Shown: positions 1-6,469 of the stretch, piece after piece | Layout of the letters: each line of letters starts with the position of its first letter | Numbering within the stretch: the first letter of the stretch is position 1 | From: Oscillospiraceae bacterium | Lineage (GTDB): Bacteria > Bacillota_A > Clostridia > Oscillospirales > Oscillospiraceae | Length of the DNA: 64,000 bases | NCBI GenBank assembly: GCA_015067895.1 | Contig: SVLP01000005.1 | Span: 1-64,000 of the forward strand | Reading direction: 5' to 3' | The notes under the pieces: model-generated | The model's database searches: none | Told to the model about the DNA's origin: nothing | What the model saw: the letters and a program-made list of their open reading frames with translations, nothing else | Position numbers and translations under genes: made by a program

Positions 1-235
1 CCAGCAGGGGGGTGGGGGGAGTCTTGGTGATGAAGGTGAAAGAGCGGTCGGCATACACGGTGATGACGACGGGGATCTTGTAACCCTCCATGTCCTTGGT
101 ACGGGCATTGAACTCCTTGATAAATGCAGCGATATTCACGCCATGCTGACCCAGAGCGGGGCCAACAGGGGGAGAAGCAGTAGCCTTAGCGGCGTTGATC
201 TGCAGCTTGATGATACCAGTGACTTTCTGTGCCAT
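1..235 (-). CDS. rplK: 50S ribosomal protein L11, N-terminal part
   Basis: Ribosomal protein L11 forms the GTPase-associated centre of the 50S subunit with 23S rRNA. The translation from the ATG at 233-235 begins [18 protein letters not shown] and continues through the conserved [14 protein letters not shown] segment, which is diagnostic. A GGAGGT ribosome site lies just upstream. The gene runs off the left edge of the window, so only about 78 residues are visible and the C-terminal rRNA-binding half is missing. It is the last visible gene of the rpmG-secE-nusG-rplK cluster, the usual bacterial order. Confidence 0.97.
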   Translation of the reverse strand, partial: MAQKVTGIIKLQINAAKATASPPVGPALGQHGVNIAAFIKEFNARTKDMEGYKIPVVITVYADRSFTFITKTPPTPLL

Positions 236-249
236 GTTAAAGCACCTCC

Positions 250-335
250 ATAAATGATGTGGTAGTAATGCGATGAACGCAATTTTTTCGGGGCATCGGA
301 GTACCCCTCCCACGTAACGACTGACGAATCAGTCC
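250..335 (-). promoter_or_regulatory. rplK leader, candidate L1-type autoregulatory site
   Basis: The nusG-rplK gap on the minus strand can fold. GCATCGGA pairs with TCCGATGC around it, and it carries GTGGGAGGGG (complement of 304-313) followed by ACTACCAC (complement of 259-266). This resembles the GUGGGAG/CCAC asymmetric site that L1 binds in L11-operon leaders. The resemblance is by eye; no covariation was tested. Confidence 0.4.
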
Positions 336-342
336 GATGCGT

Positions 343-873
343 TTACTGGGAAACGACCTCAACCTGGTCGAGCTCGAACTCGACGGAGGTCTCGCGGCCA
401 AACATGGAGACGATGACGCTGACCGCGTTCTTTTCGACCTCGATGGCCTCGACCGTGCCGGTGAAGGAGGACAGGGGGCCGTCCAGGATGCGGACGGTAT
501 CGCCCACAGCGTAGGACACGATGATCTCCTTCTTTTCCACGCCCATGGCGTAGACCTCGTCTTCGGTCAGAGGGATGGGGTCGTTGCTGGATGTACCGAC
601 GAAGCCGGTGACTCCGCGGACATTCTTGATGACATGCCAGGTGTCGTCAGAGTAGACCATCTTCACCAGCACGTAGCCGGGGTAGATCTTGCGGTCATAG
701 GTCTTGCTGACACCGGACTCGGTGATCTCGGTGACGGTCTCGGTGGGGATGGACACAGCCAGGATCTGATCCTGGAGCTGGCGGCTCTCCACGGTCTTTT
801 CGATGGTGGCCTTCACCGTGTTTTCGTAAGCGGAATAGGTATGCAGGACATACCACTTAGCTGCCTCAGCCAT
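343..873 (-). CDS. nusG: transcription termination/antitermination factor NusG
   Basis: NusG binds RNA polymerase and modulates pausing, Rho-dependent termination and transcription-translation coupling. The 176 residues have the normal two-domain form: an NGN domain (MAEAAKWYVLHTYSAYE, then YPGYVLV near residue 65) and a KOW domain from about residue 122 (VGDTVRILDGPL). The ATG is preceded by AAGGGG. It lies 10 bp downstream of secE and upstream of rplK, the canonical arrangement, so the identity is secure from both sequence and context. Confidence 0.98.
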   Translation of the reverse strand: MAEAAKWYVLHTYSAYENTVKATIEKTVESRQLQDQILAVSIPTETVTEITESGVSKTYDRKIYPGYVLVKMVYSDDTWHVIKNVRGVTGFVGTSSNDPIPLTEDEVYAMGVEKKEIIVSYAVGDTVRILDGPLSSFTGTVEAIEVEKNAVSVIVSMFGRETSVEFELDQVEVVSQ

Positions 874-883
874 TGCGATCCCC

Positions 884-1114
884 TTAGTGGAACAGGCCGA
901 TCAGACCAGTGATGACGACCTGAGCAAAGAAGTCGAACAGCCAGATGAACAGACCGACGACCAGGACGCAGCCGGCAACGATCAGGGCATTCTTGATGAC
1001 CTGCTCCTTGGTGGGCCAAACGACCTTCTTCAGCTCACTTCTCATTTCCCGGAAGAACTTGGCAGCCTTGGCACCGGTTCTCTTGAACCAGTTTTCCTTC
1101 TTGACTTCAGCCAT
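884..1114 (-). CDS. secE: preprotein translocase subunit SecE
   Basis: SecE clamps SecY in the SecYEG protein-export channel. This is the short Gram-positive form, 76 residues, with an amphipathic basic segment (REMRSELKKVVWPTKEQV, the SecE signature) followed by a single C-terminal membrane helix of about 25 hydrophobic residues. AAGGAGG precedes the ATG. It sits between rpmG and nusG, as in most Firmicutes. Confidence 0.97.
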   Translation of the reverse strand: MAEVKKENWFKRTGAKAAKFFREMRSELKKVVWPTKEQVIKNALIVAGCVLVVGLFIWLFDFFAQVVITGLIGLFH

Positions 1115-1129
1115 TTGTAATGATCCTCC

Positions 1130-1279
1130 TTACTTGGTCTCGTTGTGAGTGGTGTGCTTTCTGCAGAATCTGCAGTACTTCTTCATCTCGAGACGATCGG
1201 GGTCATTCTTCTTGTTCTTCATGGAGTTGTAGTTTCTCTGCTTGCACTCGGAGCATCTCAAAGTGACTTTCACGCGCAT
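1130..1279 (-). CDS. rpmG: 50S ribosomal protein L33
   Basis: A 49-residue protein beginning [17 protein letters not shown], with two CxxC pairs (CSEC near residue 9 and CRFC near residue 36), i.e. the zinc-binding (C+) form of L33. It is first in the rpmG-secE-nusG-rplK operon, with AAGGAGGT upstream of the ATG. The start follows the leader that begins at the promoter 1409-1437. A C+ L33 implies that a zinc-free paralogue could exist elsewhere for zinc starvation; none is in this window. Confidence 0.96.
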   Translation of the reverse strand: MRVKVTLRCSECKQRNYNSMKNKKNDPDRLEMKKYCRFCRKHTTHNETK

Positions 1280-1408
1280 AACGGCACCTCCTTAATATTG
1301 CCTCCCTGTATCACTTCGTCCAGTTAAAATTTAGAAGCGGTTACTACAAAAACCGCAGCGAAGCTGAAAAAAGGCGCATAAAAAAAGCCCTTTTTCACAG
1401 GTGAAATC

Positions 1409-1437
1409 ATCATAACACAGGGGGGAGGAATTGTCAA
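1409..1437 (-). promoter_or_regulatory. sigma-A promoter of the rpmG-secE-nusG-rplK operon
   Basis: On the minus strand TTGACA (complement of 1432-1437), a 17 bp spacer and TATGAT (complement of 1409-1414). Transcription would start near 1402, leaving a leader of about 120 nt before rpmG. That leader contains a small GCGGTT/AACCGC hairpin (1335-1356). Confidence 0.8.
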
Positions 1438-1449
1438 CAATTATTTTCA

Positions 1450-1477
1450 TTGATTTTTGGGAAATTTGCTGTATAAT
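1450..1477 (+). promoter_or_regulatory. sigma-A promoter of ruvX
   Basis: TTGATT (1450-1455), 16 bp, TATAAT (1472-1477). It is back-to-back with the ribosomal operon promoter. The two -35 elements are only 12 bp apart, so polymerases on them may interfere. Confidence 0.7.
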
Positions 1478-1533
1478 GGGGGTGTTCAAGTTGAAAGTTG
1501 AAAATGGAAAGTTGAAAGTTAGGAGCGGTAAAA

Positions 1534-1956
1534 ATGAAGAGAATTATGGGTATTGATTACGGTGACGCCCGGACTGGTGTGGCGTTTTCTGATCTTTTGT
1601 GCTCCATCGTGGGCAGCACCGCAGTGATCCATTCGAGGAAGCCGGAGAAGACTTTGGCGGAGATCGTGAAGCTGGCGAAGGAGAATGAGGTGGGCGAGAT
1701 CGTCATGGGTCTGCCCAAGAATATGGACGGCACCGAGGGGCCCCGGGCGGAGCTGTGCAGGGAATTTGCCCAGCAGGTGCAGGAGGCCACCGGGCTGGAG
1801 GTGCGGCTCTGGGATGAGCGGCGCACCACCGTGGAGGCCCACAACATCTTGTCCGAGCATAACTACCATGGCAAGAAGCGGAAGAACACTGTGGATGCCG
1901 TGGCTGCCAGTTTGATCCTGGAGGGATATCTGAATTTCAAGAAGCGGAACGGATGA
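1534..1956 (+). CDS. ruvX: RuvX/YqgF pre-16S rRNA processing nuclease family
   Basis: YqgF/RuvX is an RNase H-fold nuclease that matures the 5' end of 16S rRNA; it was once annotated as a Holliday junction resolvase. The 140 residues start MKRIMGIDYGDARTGVAFSD, with the first catalytic aspartate at residue 8. It continues with LWDERRTT and ends with NTVDAVAASLILEGYL, giving the expected acidic catalytic set. AGGAG lies upstream of the ATG. The gene is monocistronic, with its own promoter and a strong terminator. Length and motifs match the family. Confidence 0.95.
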   Translation: MKRIMGIDYGDARTGVAFSDLLCSIVGSTAVIHSRKPEKTLAEIVKLAKENEVGEIVMGLPKNMDGTEGPRAELCREFAQQVQEATGLEVRLWDERRTTVEAHNILSEHNYHGKKRKNTVDAVAASLILEGYLNFKKRNG

Positions 1957-1966
1957 TATGAAATTG

Positions 1967-2003
1967 CCCGGATGCTGCCGAGGGGAGCAGCATCCGGGTT
2001 TTT
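1967..2003 (+). terminator. intrinsic terminator of ruvX
   Basis: A perfect 12 bp stem (CCCGGATGCTGC / GCAGCATCCGGG) with an 8-nt loop is followed by TTTTT. It lies between the convergent ruvX and acyltransferase genes; the minus-strand tail is only CAATTT, so it acts mainly on ruvX. Confidence 0.9.
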
Positions 2004-2004
2004 C

Positions 2005-3276
2005 TTATGCGGCGGCGTAATCTGCGATTACAGCTGCCATGGAAGAGAGGGTTTTCTGAATGTGTGCCTGGTCTTCGGCGGTGTACTGCCCGTAGCAGGC
2101 CAGCGTGCATTCGCCGTCCAGGCTGATGACGGAGATCTGGAAGCCCTGCTTTTTCTTCAGAGGTCCGCCGAAGGCTGTGCCATCCGGGCACAGACCCTCC
2201 AGAGCCAGATCGGCAGAGCGGAGGTTACCCAGATTGGTCAGACCCACGGGCATCATCTGACCGTAGACTCTGTCGGAGAAGGCCAGCAGCAGTCCGATGG
2301 GCATGGCGCGGCTCATGCCGTGGAGGATCGGCATGCCCGCAAGACCCGCCAGGGGGTCTGCCTTGATGGCATTCGACTGCTCCGCGATCAGCCGGAGTGT
2401 CTCCTCGAAATCTACGGGTACGCCCTTTTCCAGCACGGTGGCCATACCGCCGGACATGTTGCACAGGCCCTCGCTCTCGCCGCCGGTGCAGTGGCGGCGC
2501 AGATCGATCATGGAGCTGATGCTCACCGGAGCGGTTCGGTCCACCTCCGGGAACCGGGCGTAGACCTCGTAGCAGGCGGCGGTCAGCAGATCGTTGGCGG
2601 TGGCACCGACGGCCTTTGCCTTCCTCCGGGCATTGTCCATGACCGACGTGGGGATCACAGCGGTGGTGACCCGGTTCAGTCCCGGCTCCTCTGTGGGGAA
2701 GGGATACGCACTGCTGGCCTCGGAGCTGAAGGGCATCCGCATGAGCTCCTTGAAATCCTTCAGCTCCAGCTCCTTGTATACCTGCTCAGGAGCGCGGCTG
2801 CCGTCCTTGACGGTCAGCGATTCCGGAGCATGATAGCTCTCGATGAGCTTGTGCAGAAGATACTTGCCGTCGCCGCCGTCCACCACAAGATGACTGATGG
2901 ACAGAACCATGGAGCTACGCTCCCGACCCAGCACCAGGGTGCACCGGAGCTGGCATTTTCCTTTCGGATCCACGGGAAGCACCGACAGGGAGCGGGCGGT
3001 GACTGCGGGGTCGCCGTCCGTATATACCAGCTGGAAATAATCGGCCTGCCGCAGCTCCCGGTGGATCCGCCAGTAGGCGGAGGCACCGTCGATGAAGTAG
3101 GAGGCGTGGAGAATGTCCACCTGATCCACGAGCCGCTTCACGGCATCGCACAGCCGCTCCGGCTCGATCAGACCGGGATAGTCCAGCACGAAGCGGATGG
3201 TGGTGTCGTTGGATTTGTGGGTCAGATACTGAAAACGCTCGCCGGCACCGGCAAAACGGATCTTTGGAAGTTCCAT
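2005..3276 (-). CDS. condensation-domain-like acyltransferase (HxxxDG)
   Basis: A stand-alone protein of 423 residues with the chloramphenicol-acetyltransferase/condensation-domain fold signature SHLVVDGGDGK (HxxxDG) near residue 130. The second half holds the VNDL-type segment (ATANDLLTAAC) and a DLR motif. Such proteins resemble alcohol acetyltransferases or PapA-type acyltransferases that move acyl groups to a hydroxyl or amine. The substrate cannot be read from sequence. The ATG at 3274-3276 fits the AGGAG site (7 nt); the ATG at 3280-3282 would be only 1 nt away. A TetR gene lies just upstream, and the gene has its own promoter. Confidence 0.75.
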   Translation of the reverse strand: MELPKIRFAGAGERFQYLTHKSNDTTIRFVLDYPGLIEPERLCDAVKRLVDQVDILHASYFIDGASAYWRIHRELRQADYFQLVYTDGDPAVTARSLSVLPVDPKGKCQLRCTLVLGRERSSMVLSISHLVVDGGDGKYLLHKLIESYHAPESLTVKDGSRAPEQVYKELELKDFKELMRMPFSSEASSAYPFPTEEPGLNRVTTAVIPTSVMDNARRKAKAVGATANDLLTAACYEVYARFPEVDRTAPVSISSMIDLRRHCTGGESEGLCNMSGGMATVLEKGVPVDFEETLRLIAEQSNAIKADPLAGLAGMPILHGMSRAMPIGLLLAFSDRVYGQMMPVGLTNLGNLRSADLALEGLCPDGTAFGGPLKKKQGFQISVISLDGECTLACYGQYTAEDQAHIQKTLSSMAAVIADYAAA

Positions 3277-3308
3277 AGTCATGCTCCTAACTTTTTGATG
3301 ATGAAACC

Positions 3309-3337
3309 AGTATAGAACAGGATGTTACAAGTCGCAA
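3309..3337 (-). promoter_or_regulatory. promoter of the acyltransferase gene
   Basis: Minus strand TTGCGA (complement of 3332-3337), 17 bp, TATACT (complement of 3309-3314), located between the tetR terminator and the acyltransferase start. Confidence 0.65.
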
Positions 3338-3344
3338 TCGCCAG

Positions 3345-3380
3345 AAAACCCCGAAGTGTCGGATTTTGGACACTTCGGGG
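3345..3380 (-). terminator. terminator after the TetR gene
   Basis: A 12 bp perfect stem (CCCCGAAGTGTC / GACACTTCGGGG, arms 3349-3360 and 3369-3380), followed on the minus strand by TTTT. The arm and loop include GAAGTGTCGGATTT, which recurs at 4008-4021 upstream of tetR, so the site may also be regulatory. Confidence 0.75.
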
Positions 3381-3389
3381 GATTTTGCT

Positions 3390-3974
3390 TCAACTCCAGT
3401 TGAGATAGAGCGCGGCGTTGTTCTGGATGACCAGGGACATCTGCTTCGTGATGTCCTCATCCGAGCATTCCAGCTCCCCCTGGAGCCACATGACATACAG
3501 CGTCAGCAGGCCGCCGATGAAGAAGCTGATGTGGATGCGAAAATCCATGCTCGTGCGGATGTGCTCCGGGATGGCTGGGGAACGGATGGCGGCCTCGATC
3601 AGAGTGTGCTTGAGCTGCTCCATGTGCCGATGGGCAAAATCCGACCGGCTCAACAGCTCATACAGCTCCCGGTTCCGGGTGCTGTAGCTGGACAGCTCCT
3701 GCAGGAAGGGCATGGGATCCTCCAGAAAGACCCGCATATCCAGATTGTTGGCCAGGGCGATGGACTGGTGGAGGATCTCGCCGACGATCTCCTCCACCAG
3801 TCCCCGGACATCGGTGTAGTGGGCATAGAAGGTGGAGCGGTTGATATCCGCAGCCGCAGCGATATCTGTCACGGTGATCTTCTCATATGGCTTGCGCCGC
3901 AGCAGCTCCAGAAAAGCCTCCCGGATCAGCCGCCGGGATCGGATCGCGCTGCGGTATTCCTTTTTCTCTCCCAT
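3390..3974 (-). CDS. TetR/AcrR-family transcriptional regulator
   Basis: A 194-residue regulator with an N-terminal helix-turn-helix at about residues 10-60 (RRLIREAFLELL, then ITVTDIAAAADINRSTFYAH, the TetR recognition-helix signature) and a helical ligand-binding C-terminal domain. The effector is unknown. It lies between the acyltransferase downstream and a divergent TauE/SafE permease, and could control either. Its own leader contains a perfect TCGGATTTCCGA palindrome, a candidate operator for autoregulation. Confidence 0.93.
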   Translation of the reverse strand: MGEKKEYRSAIRSRRLIREAFLELLRRKPYEKITVTDIAAAADINRSTFYAHYTDVRGLVEEIVGEILHQSIALANNLDMRVFLEDPMPFLQELSSYSTRNRELYELLSRSDFAHRHMEQLKHTLIEAAIRSPAIPEHIRTSMDFRIHISFFIGGLLTLYVMWLQGELECSDEDITKQMSLVIQNNAALYLNWS

Positions 3975-4007
3975 GGTCTATCCCCCAGGAAAACCGCCGG
4001 AATGGCG

Positions 4008-4025
4008 GAAGTGTCGGATTTCCGA
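4008..4025. promoter_or_regulatory. candidate TetR operator
   Basis: TCGGATTTCCGA (4014-4025) is a perfect inverted repeat in the transcribed leader of tetR. The overlapping 14-mer GAAGTGTCGGATTT (4008-4021) recurs exactly at 3353-3366 just after tetR and 16 bp upstream of the acyltransferase -35. Operator function is inferred from palindromy and position. Confidence 0.45.
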
Positions 4026-4067
4026 TCCCTGGCGTAAAATCGTCGGTTGCCAGGAAAGGATGGCTCT

Positions 4068-4096
4068 ATTATACTGAACAGGAAGTCAAAATACAA
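4068..4096 (-). promoter_or_regulatory. promoter of the TetR gene
   Basis: Minus strand TTGTAT (complement of 4091-4096), 17 bp, TATAAT (complement of 4068-4073). The transcript would begin near 4061 and carry the palindrome at 4014-4025. Confidence 0.65.
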
Positions 4097-4173
4097 GATT
4101 TGTTGGAAAACTTCCACGGCAAGAATCATATTATCGGAAATACAACACCTGTTGAAAGAAAGGAATCACAACT

Positions 4174-4926
4174 ATGATCTACCTTGTTTACGCCATCACC
4201 GGTCTGGCGGGCGGTGTTCTGACCGGCATGGCGGGACTCACCGCTGCCATGGTGGTCACGCCGATCCTGTGCAGCGTCTGCGGCTGGGGTGCCTATGATG
4301 CGGTGACGCTGTCGCTGATCGCCAATGTGCCCTCGGCACTGGCCACCTGCTGGACTTTCTATAAGAATGGAAATCTGGACATGAAACGGGGACTGCATGT
4401 GGCCATTGCGGCCTTCGCCGGTGCCGTTGCGGGAAGCTGGCTGGGCTTGCTTTTCAGTCAGGTGTCGGAGAATGGCATCAGCTACGCGGTCATCATCTCC
4501 AATCTGTTCCTGGCGGTGAAATTTTTCCTGCCGGTGAAGCAGAAGGAGCACAAGCCCGCCGGACAGAAGCAGACGGTGCTGGCACTCGTCCTGGCATTCC
4601 TGATCGGCGTGGAGTGCGGCTTCATGGGCAGTGCGGGCGGCGTTCTGATGCTGATGGTGCTGACGCTGGTTCTGGGCATGGACACCAAGCTGGCGGTGGG
4701 TACCAGCAGCCTGGTGATGGCATTGGTGGCTCTGACTGGTGCGGTGAGTCATGTGGGCATGGGTGCCCAGGTGGAGCTGATGCCTGGACTTGTGGTGACG
4801 GTTTGCTGCACCCTGGCGGCAATGATCTCCGCGAGATTCGCCAACCGGGTTGAGGAGAAGACACTCAACAGAGCTGCTGGTCTGGTGCTGATCCTGGTCA
4901 GCGCAGCGTCATTGATTCTGAGCTGA
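4174..4926 (+). CDS. TauE/SafE (TSUP) family permease, full length
   Basis: A 250-residue integral membrane protein with about eight hydrophobic segments in two homologous halves. The N-half begins IYLVYAITGLAGGVLTGMAG and the C-half repeats the family glycine motif (GVECGFMGSAGGVLMLMVL). TSUP permeases are linked to export of sulfite and other sulfur compounds or organic anions; the substrate here is unknown. GAAAGGAA precedes the ATG. It is divergent from tetR and 29 bp from two convergent half-size TauE genes, so this is a small permease cluster. Confidence 0.85.
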   Translation: MIYLVYAITGLAGGVLTGMAGLTAAMVVTPILCSVCGWGAYDAVTLSLIANVPSALATCWTFYKNGNLDMKRGLHVAIAAFAGAVAGSWLGLLFSQVSENGISYAVIISNLFLAVKFFLPVKQKEHKPAGQKQTVLALVLAFLIGVECGFMGSAGGVLMLMVLTLVLGMDTKLAVGTSSLVMALVALTGAVSHVGMGAQVELMPGLVVTVCCTLAAMISARFANRVEEKTLNRAAGLVLILVSAASLILS

Positions 4927-4955
4927 AATAACGGCGGGTGCTTCGGTGCTCGCCG

Positions 4956-5306
4956 TCATTTTGGTTTCCAGCGGAGCTCCCGGATGCCGCAGAGGAGGAA
5001 GAGGATACCGAAGGCCTTTTTCAGCAGCACCACATCCAGCTTCGGGCCGATGGTGTTGCCGATCAGGGCGCCGACCAGACCGGCGGCGATGGCGGGGATG
5101 GCCAGGTGCCAGTCGGGCTTCGACTGCTTCCAGCGGAACAGCGTGGCGATCAAGGCACAGGGGAGGAAGAACATCAGGTTCATGACCCGGGCCGTGGCCT
5201 GGGGTTGTCCGAGAACGAGGGTCAGCCACAGCAGCAGCAGACTCCCGCCGCCCACGCCCAGACCGGACAGGAAGCCGAGGGTGGCTCCCACAAGAAATTT
5301 CACCAT
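4956..5306 (-). CDS. half-size TauE/SafE permease, C-half-like
   Basis: A 116-residue membrane protein starting MVKFLVGATLGFLSGLGVGG, with the TauE glycine-rich first helix and about four membrane segments, i.e. one of the two repeats of a full TSUP permease. The start codon overlaps the stop of the upstream half-permease by 7 nt (ATGGTGA). The GGAGGG site sits inside that gene. Translational coupling and a heterodimer with the upstream half are the natural reading. Confidence 0.8.
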   Translation of the reverse strand: MVKFLVGATLGFLSGLGVGGGSLLLLWLTLVLGQPQATARVMNLMFFLPCALIATLFRWKQSKPDWHLAIPAIAAGLVGALIGNTIGPKLDVVLLKKAFGILFLLCGIRELRWKPK

Positions 5307-5659
5307 AGGTATCGGAGCCCTCCCCACAGGATCATGACTCCGAAGAACCGGTGGAGCCACACTGTGGGGATCCGACGGCCGAAGAGCCCCACCAAGATGC
5401 CGCCTGCCACGCTGCCCAGCAGATAGGGCCAGGCATCCGGCCAGGGCAGGGGAGCGCGCTGTGCCGTGATCCACAGCGACAGCAGGCACACCGGCAGCAT
5501 GACGCTGACGCTCATGGGGAACAGGGCATCCTCCTCCACATCCGTCAGCAGTTGCAGGGCCGGGATCAGCACCATCCCGCCTGCGCCGCCGAAGATCCCG
5601 TTGACGATACCCGCCAGAAGTCCCGCTGTTGCGGCTCCGAAGAATTTGAATTTACGCAA
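5300..5659 (-). CDS. half-size TauE/SafE permease, N-half-like
   Basis: A 119-residue protein with the TauE signature GIVNGIFGGAGGMVLIPAL and about four membrane segments. The frame only supports a TTG start (complement of 5657-5659); GGAGG lies 7 nt upstream. That ribosome site is inside the arm of the hairpin at 5666-5694, and the start codon overlaps the U-tract of the same hairpin, so tcdA termination and initiation here compete. It overlaps the second half-permease by 7 nt. Confidence 0.78.
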   Translation of the reverse strand: MRKFKFFGAATAGLLAGIVNGIFGGAGGMVLIPALQLLTDVEEDALFPMSVSVMLPVCLLSLWITAQRAPLPWPDAWPYLLGSVAGGILVGLFGRRIPTVWLHRFFGVMILWGGLRYLW

Positions 5660-5694
5660 AAAATCGCCTCCCGTGGAAGTTTTCCACAGGAGGC
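5658..5694 (-). terminator. terminator of tcdA overlapping the next start codon
   Basis: Minus-strand hairpin GCCTCCTGTGGAA / TTCCACGGGAGGC (arms within 5666-5694), then TTTTTT (complement of 5658-5663). The downstream arm contains the GGAGG ribosome site of the half-permease whose TTG start overlaps the U-run. Confidence 0.8.
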
Positions 5695-5700
5695 AGTTTT

Positions 5701-6411
5701 TTATTCCTTCGTCAGATCGAGCACGATGTGTCCGGCGATCATCAGCCCTGCCACACTGGGCACCCAGCTGACCGACGCGGGGATGCTCCGGCGGCCGGGA
5801 GGGGGAGCCTCCAGGCTTTCGGGGGTCAGGGGCTCCTCCGGGGAGAAAAGGACGGTGTGGTGGTTCACGCCCCGATTGCGCAGCTCCTTTCGCATGACCC
5901 GGGCCAGGGGACAGCCGCTGGTCTTGCTGATGTCGGTGATCGAGAATTTGGACGGATCCAGCTTGTTGCCGGTGCCGAGAGCCGAGAGGATGGGGATGCT
6001 CCGCTCCCGGGCGTTCATGATGAGACTGAGCTTGCAGCTGACCAGATCGATGCAGTCGGCGATATAGCTGTAGGGGGTGTCGAAGAAGTGCTCCTTATCC
6101 TCCTCGGTGTAGAGCTTGCAGATGGCCCGGACGTTGCATTCGGGGTTGATGTCCCGGATCCGGGCCGCCATGGCCTCGGCCTTGTACTGGCCCAGGGTGG
6201 AGTGGAGGGCGCAGAGCTGCCGGTTCAGATTGGACACACCCACGGTGTCGTTGTCCACCAACGTGATGGAGCCCACGCCCGCCCGGGCCAGGGCCTCCAC
6301 CGTGTAGCTGCCCACGCCGCCGATGCCGAAGACGGCAACGTGGCTGCGGCGCAGCTTTTCCAGGGCGTCAGAGCCCAGTGCCATTTGCAGTCGGATGAAG
6401 GGATTTTCCAT
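5701..6411 (-). CDS. tcdA: tRNA threonylcarbamoyladenosine dehydratase
   Basis: A ThiF/E1-like ATP-dependent enzyme that cyclises t6A37 of tRNA to ct6A. The 236 residues show the adenylate-binding Rossmann motif GIGGVGSYTVEALARAGVG near residue 30, the NLNRQ segment, and the C-terminal PSVAGLMIAGHIVLDL typical of TcdA (CsdL/YgdL). No zinc CxxC pairs are present, also typical of TcdA rather than MoeB/ThiF. It follows the foldase gene after a terminator and has a terminator of its own. The t6A enzyme TsaD is encoded elsewhere in this window (43733-44749). Confidence 0.93.
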   Translation of the reverse strand: MENPFIRLQMALGSDALEKLRRSHVAVFGIGGVGSYTVEALARAGVGSITLVDNDTVGVSNLNRQLCALHSTLGQYKAEAMAARIRDINPECNVRAICKLYTEEDKEHFFDTPYSYIADCIDLVSCKLSLIMNARERSIPILSALGTGNKLDPSKFSITDISKTSGCPLARVMRKELRNRGVNHHTVLFSPEEPLTPESLEAPPPGRRSIPASVSWVPSVAGLMIAGHIVLDLTKE

Positions 6412-6425
6412 AGGGTTACCTCGCT

Positions 6426-6458
6426 TAAAAAACAGGCCGCAGAAGCTGCGGCCTGTTT
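6426..6458 (-). terminator. terminator of the parvulin foldase gene
   Basis: Minus-strand stem AAACAGGCCGCAG / CTGCGGCCTGTTT with a short loop, then TTTTTTAA. It lies in the 58-bp gap before tcdA. Confidence 0.9.
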
Positions 6459-6469
6459 GGTTTGGTGGA

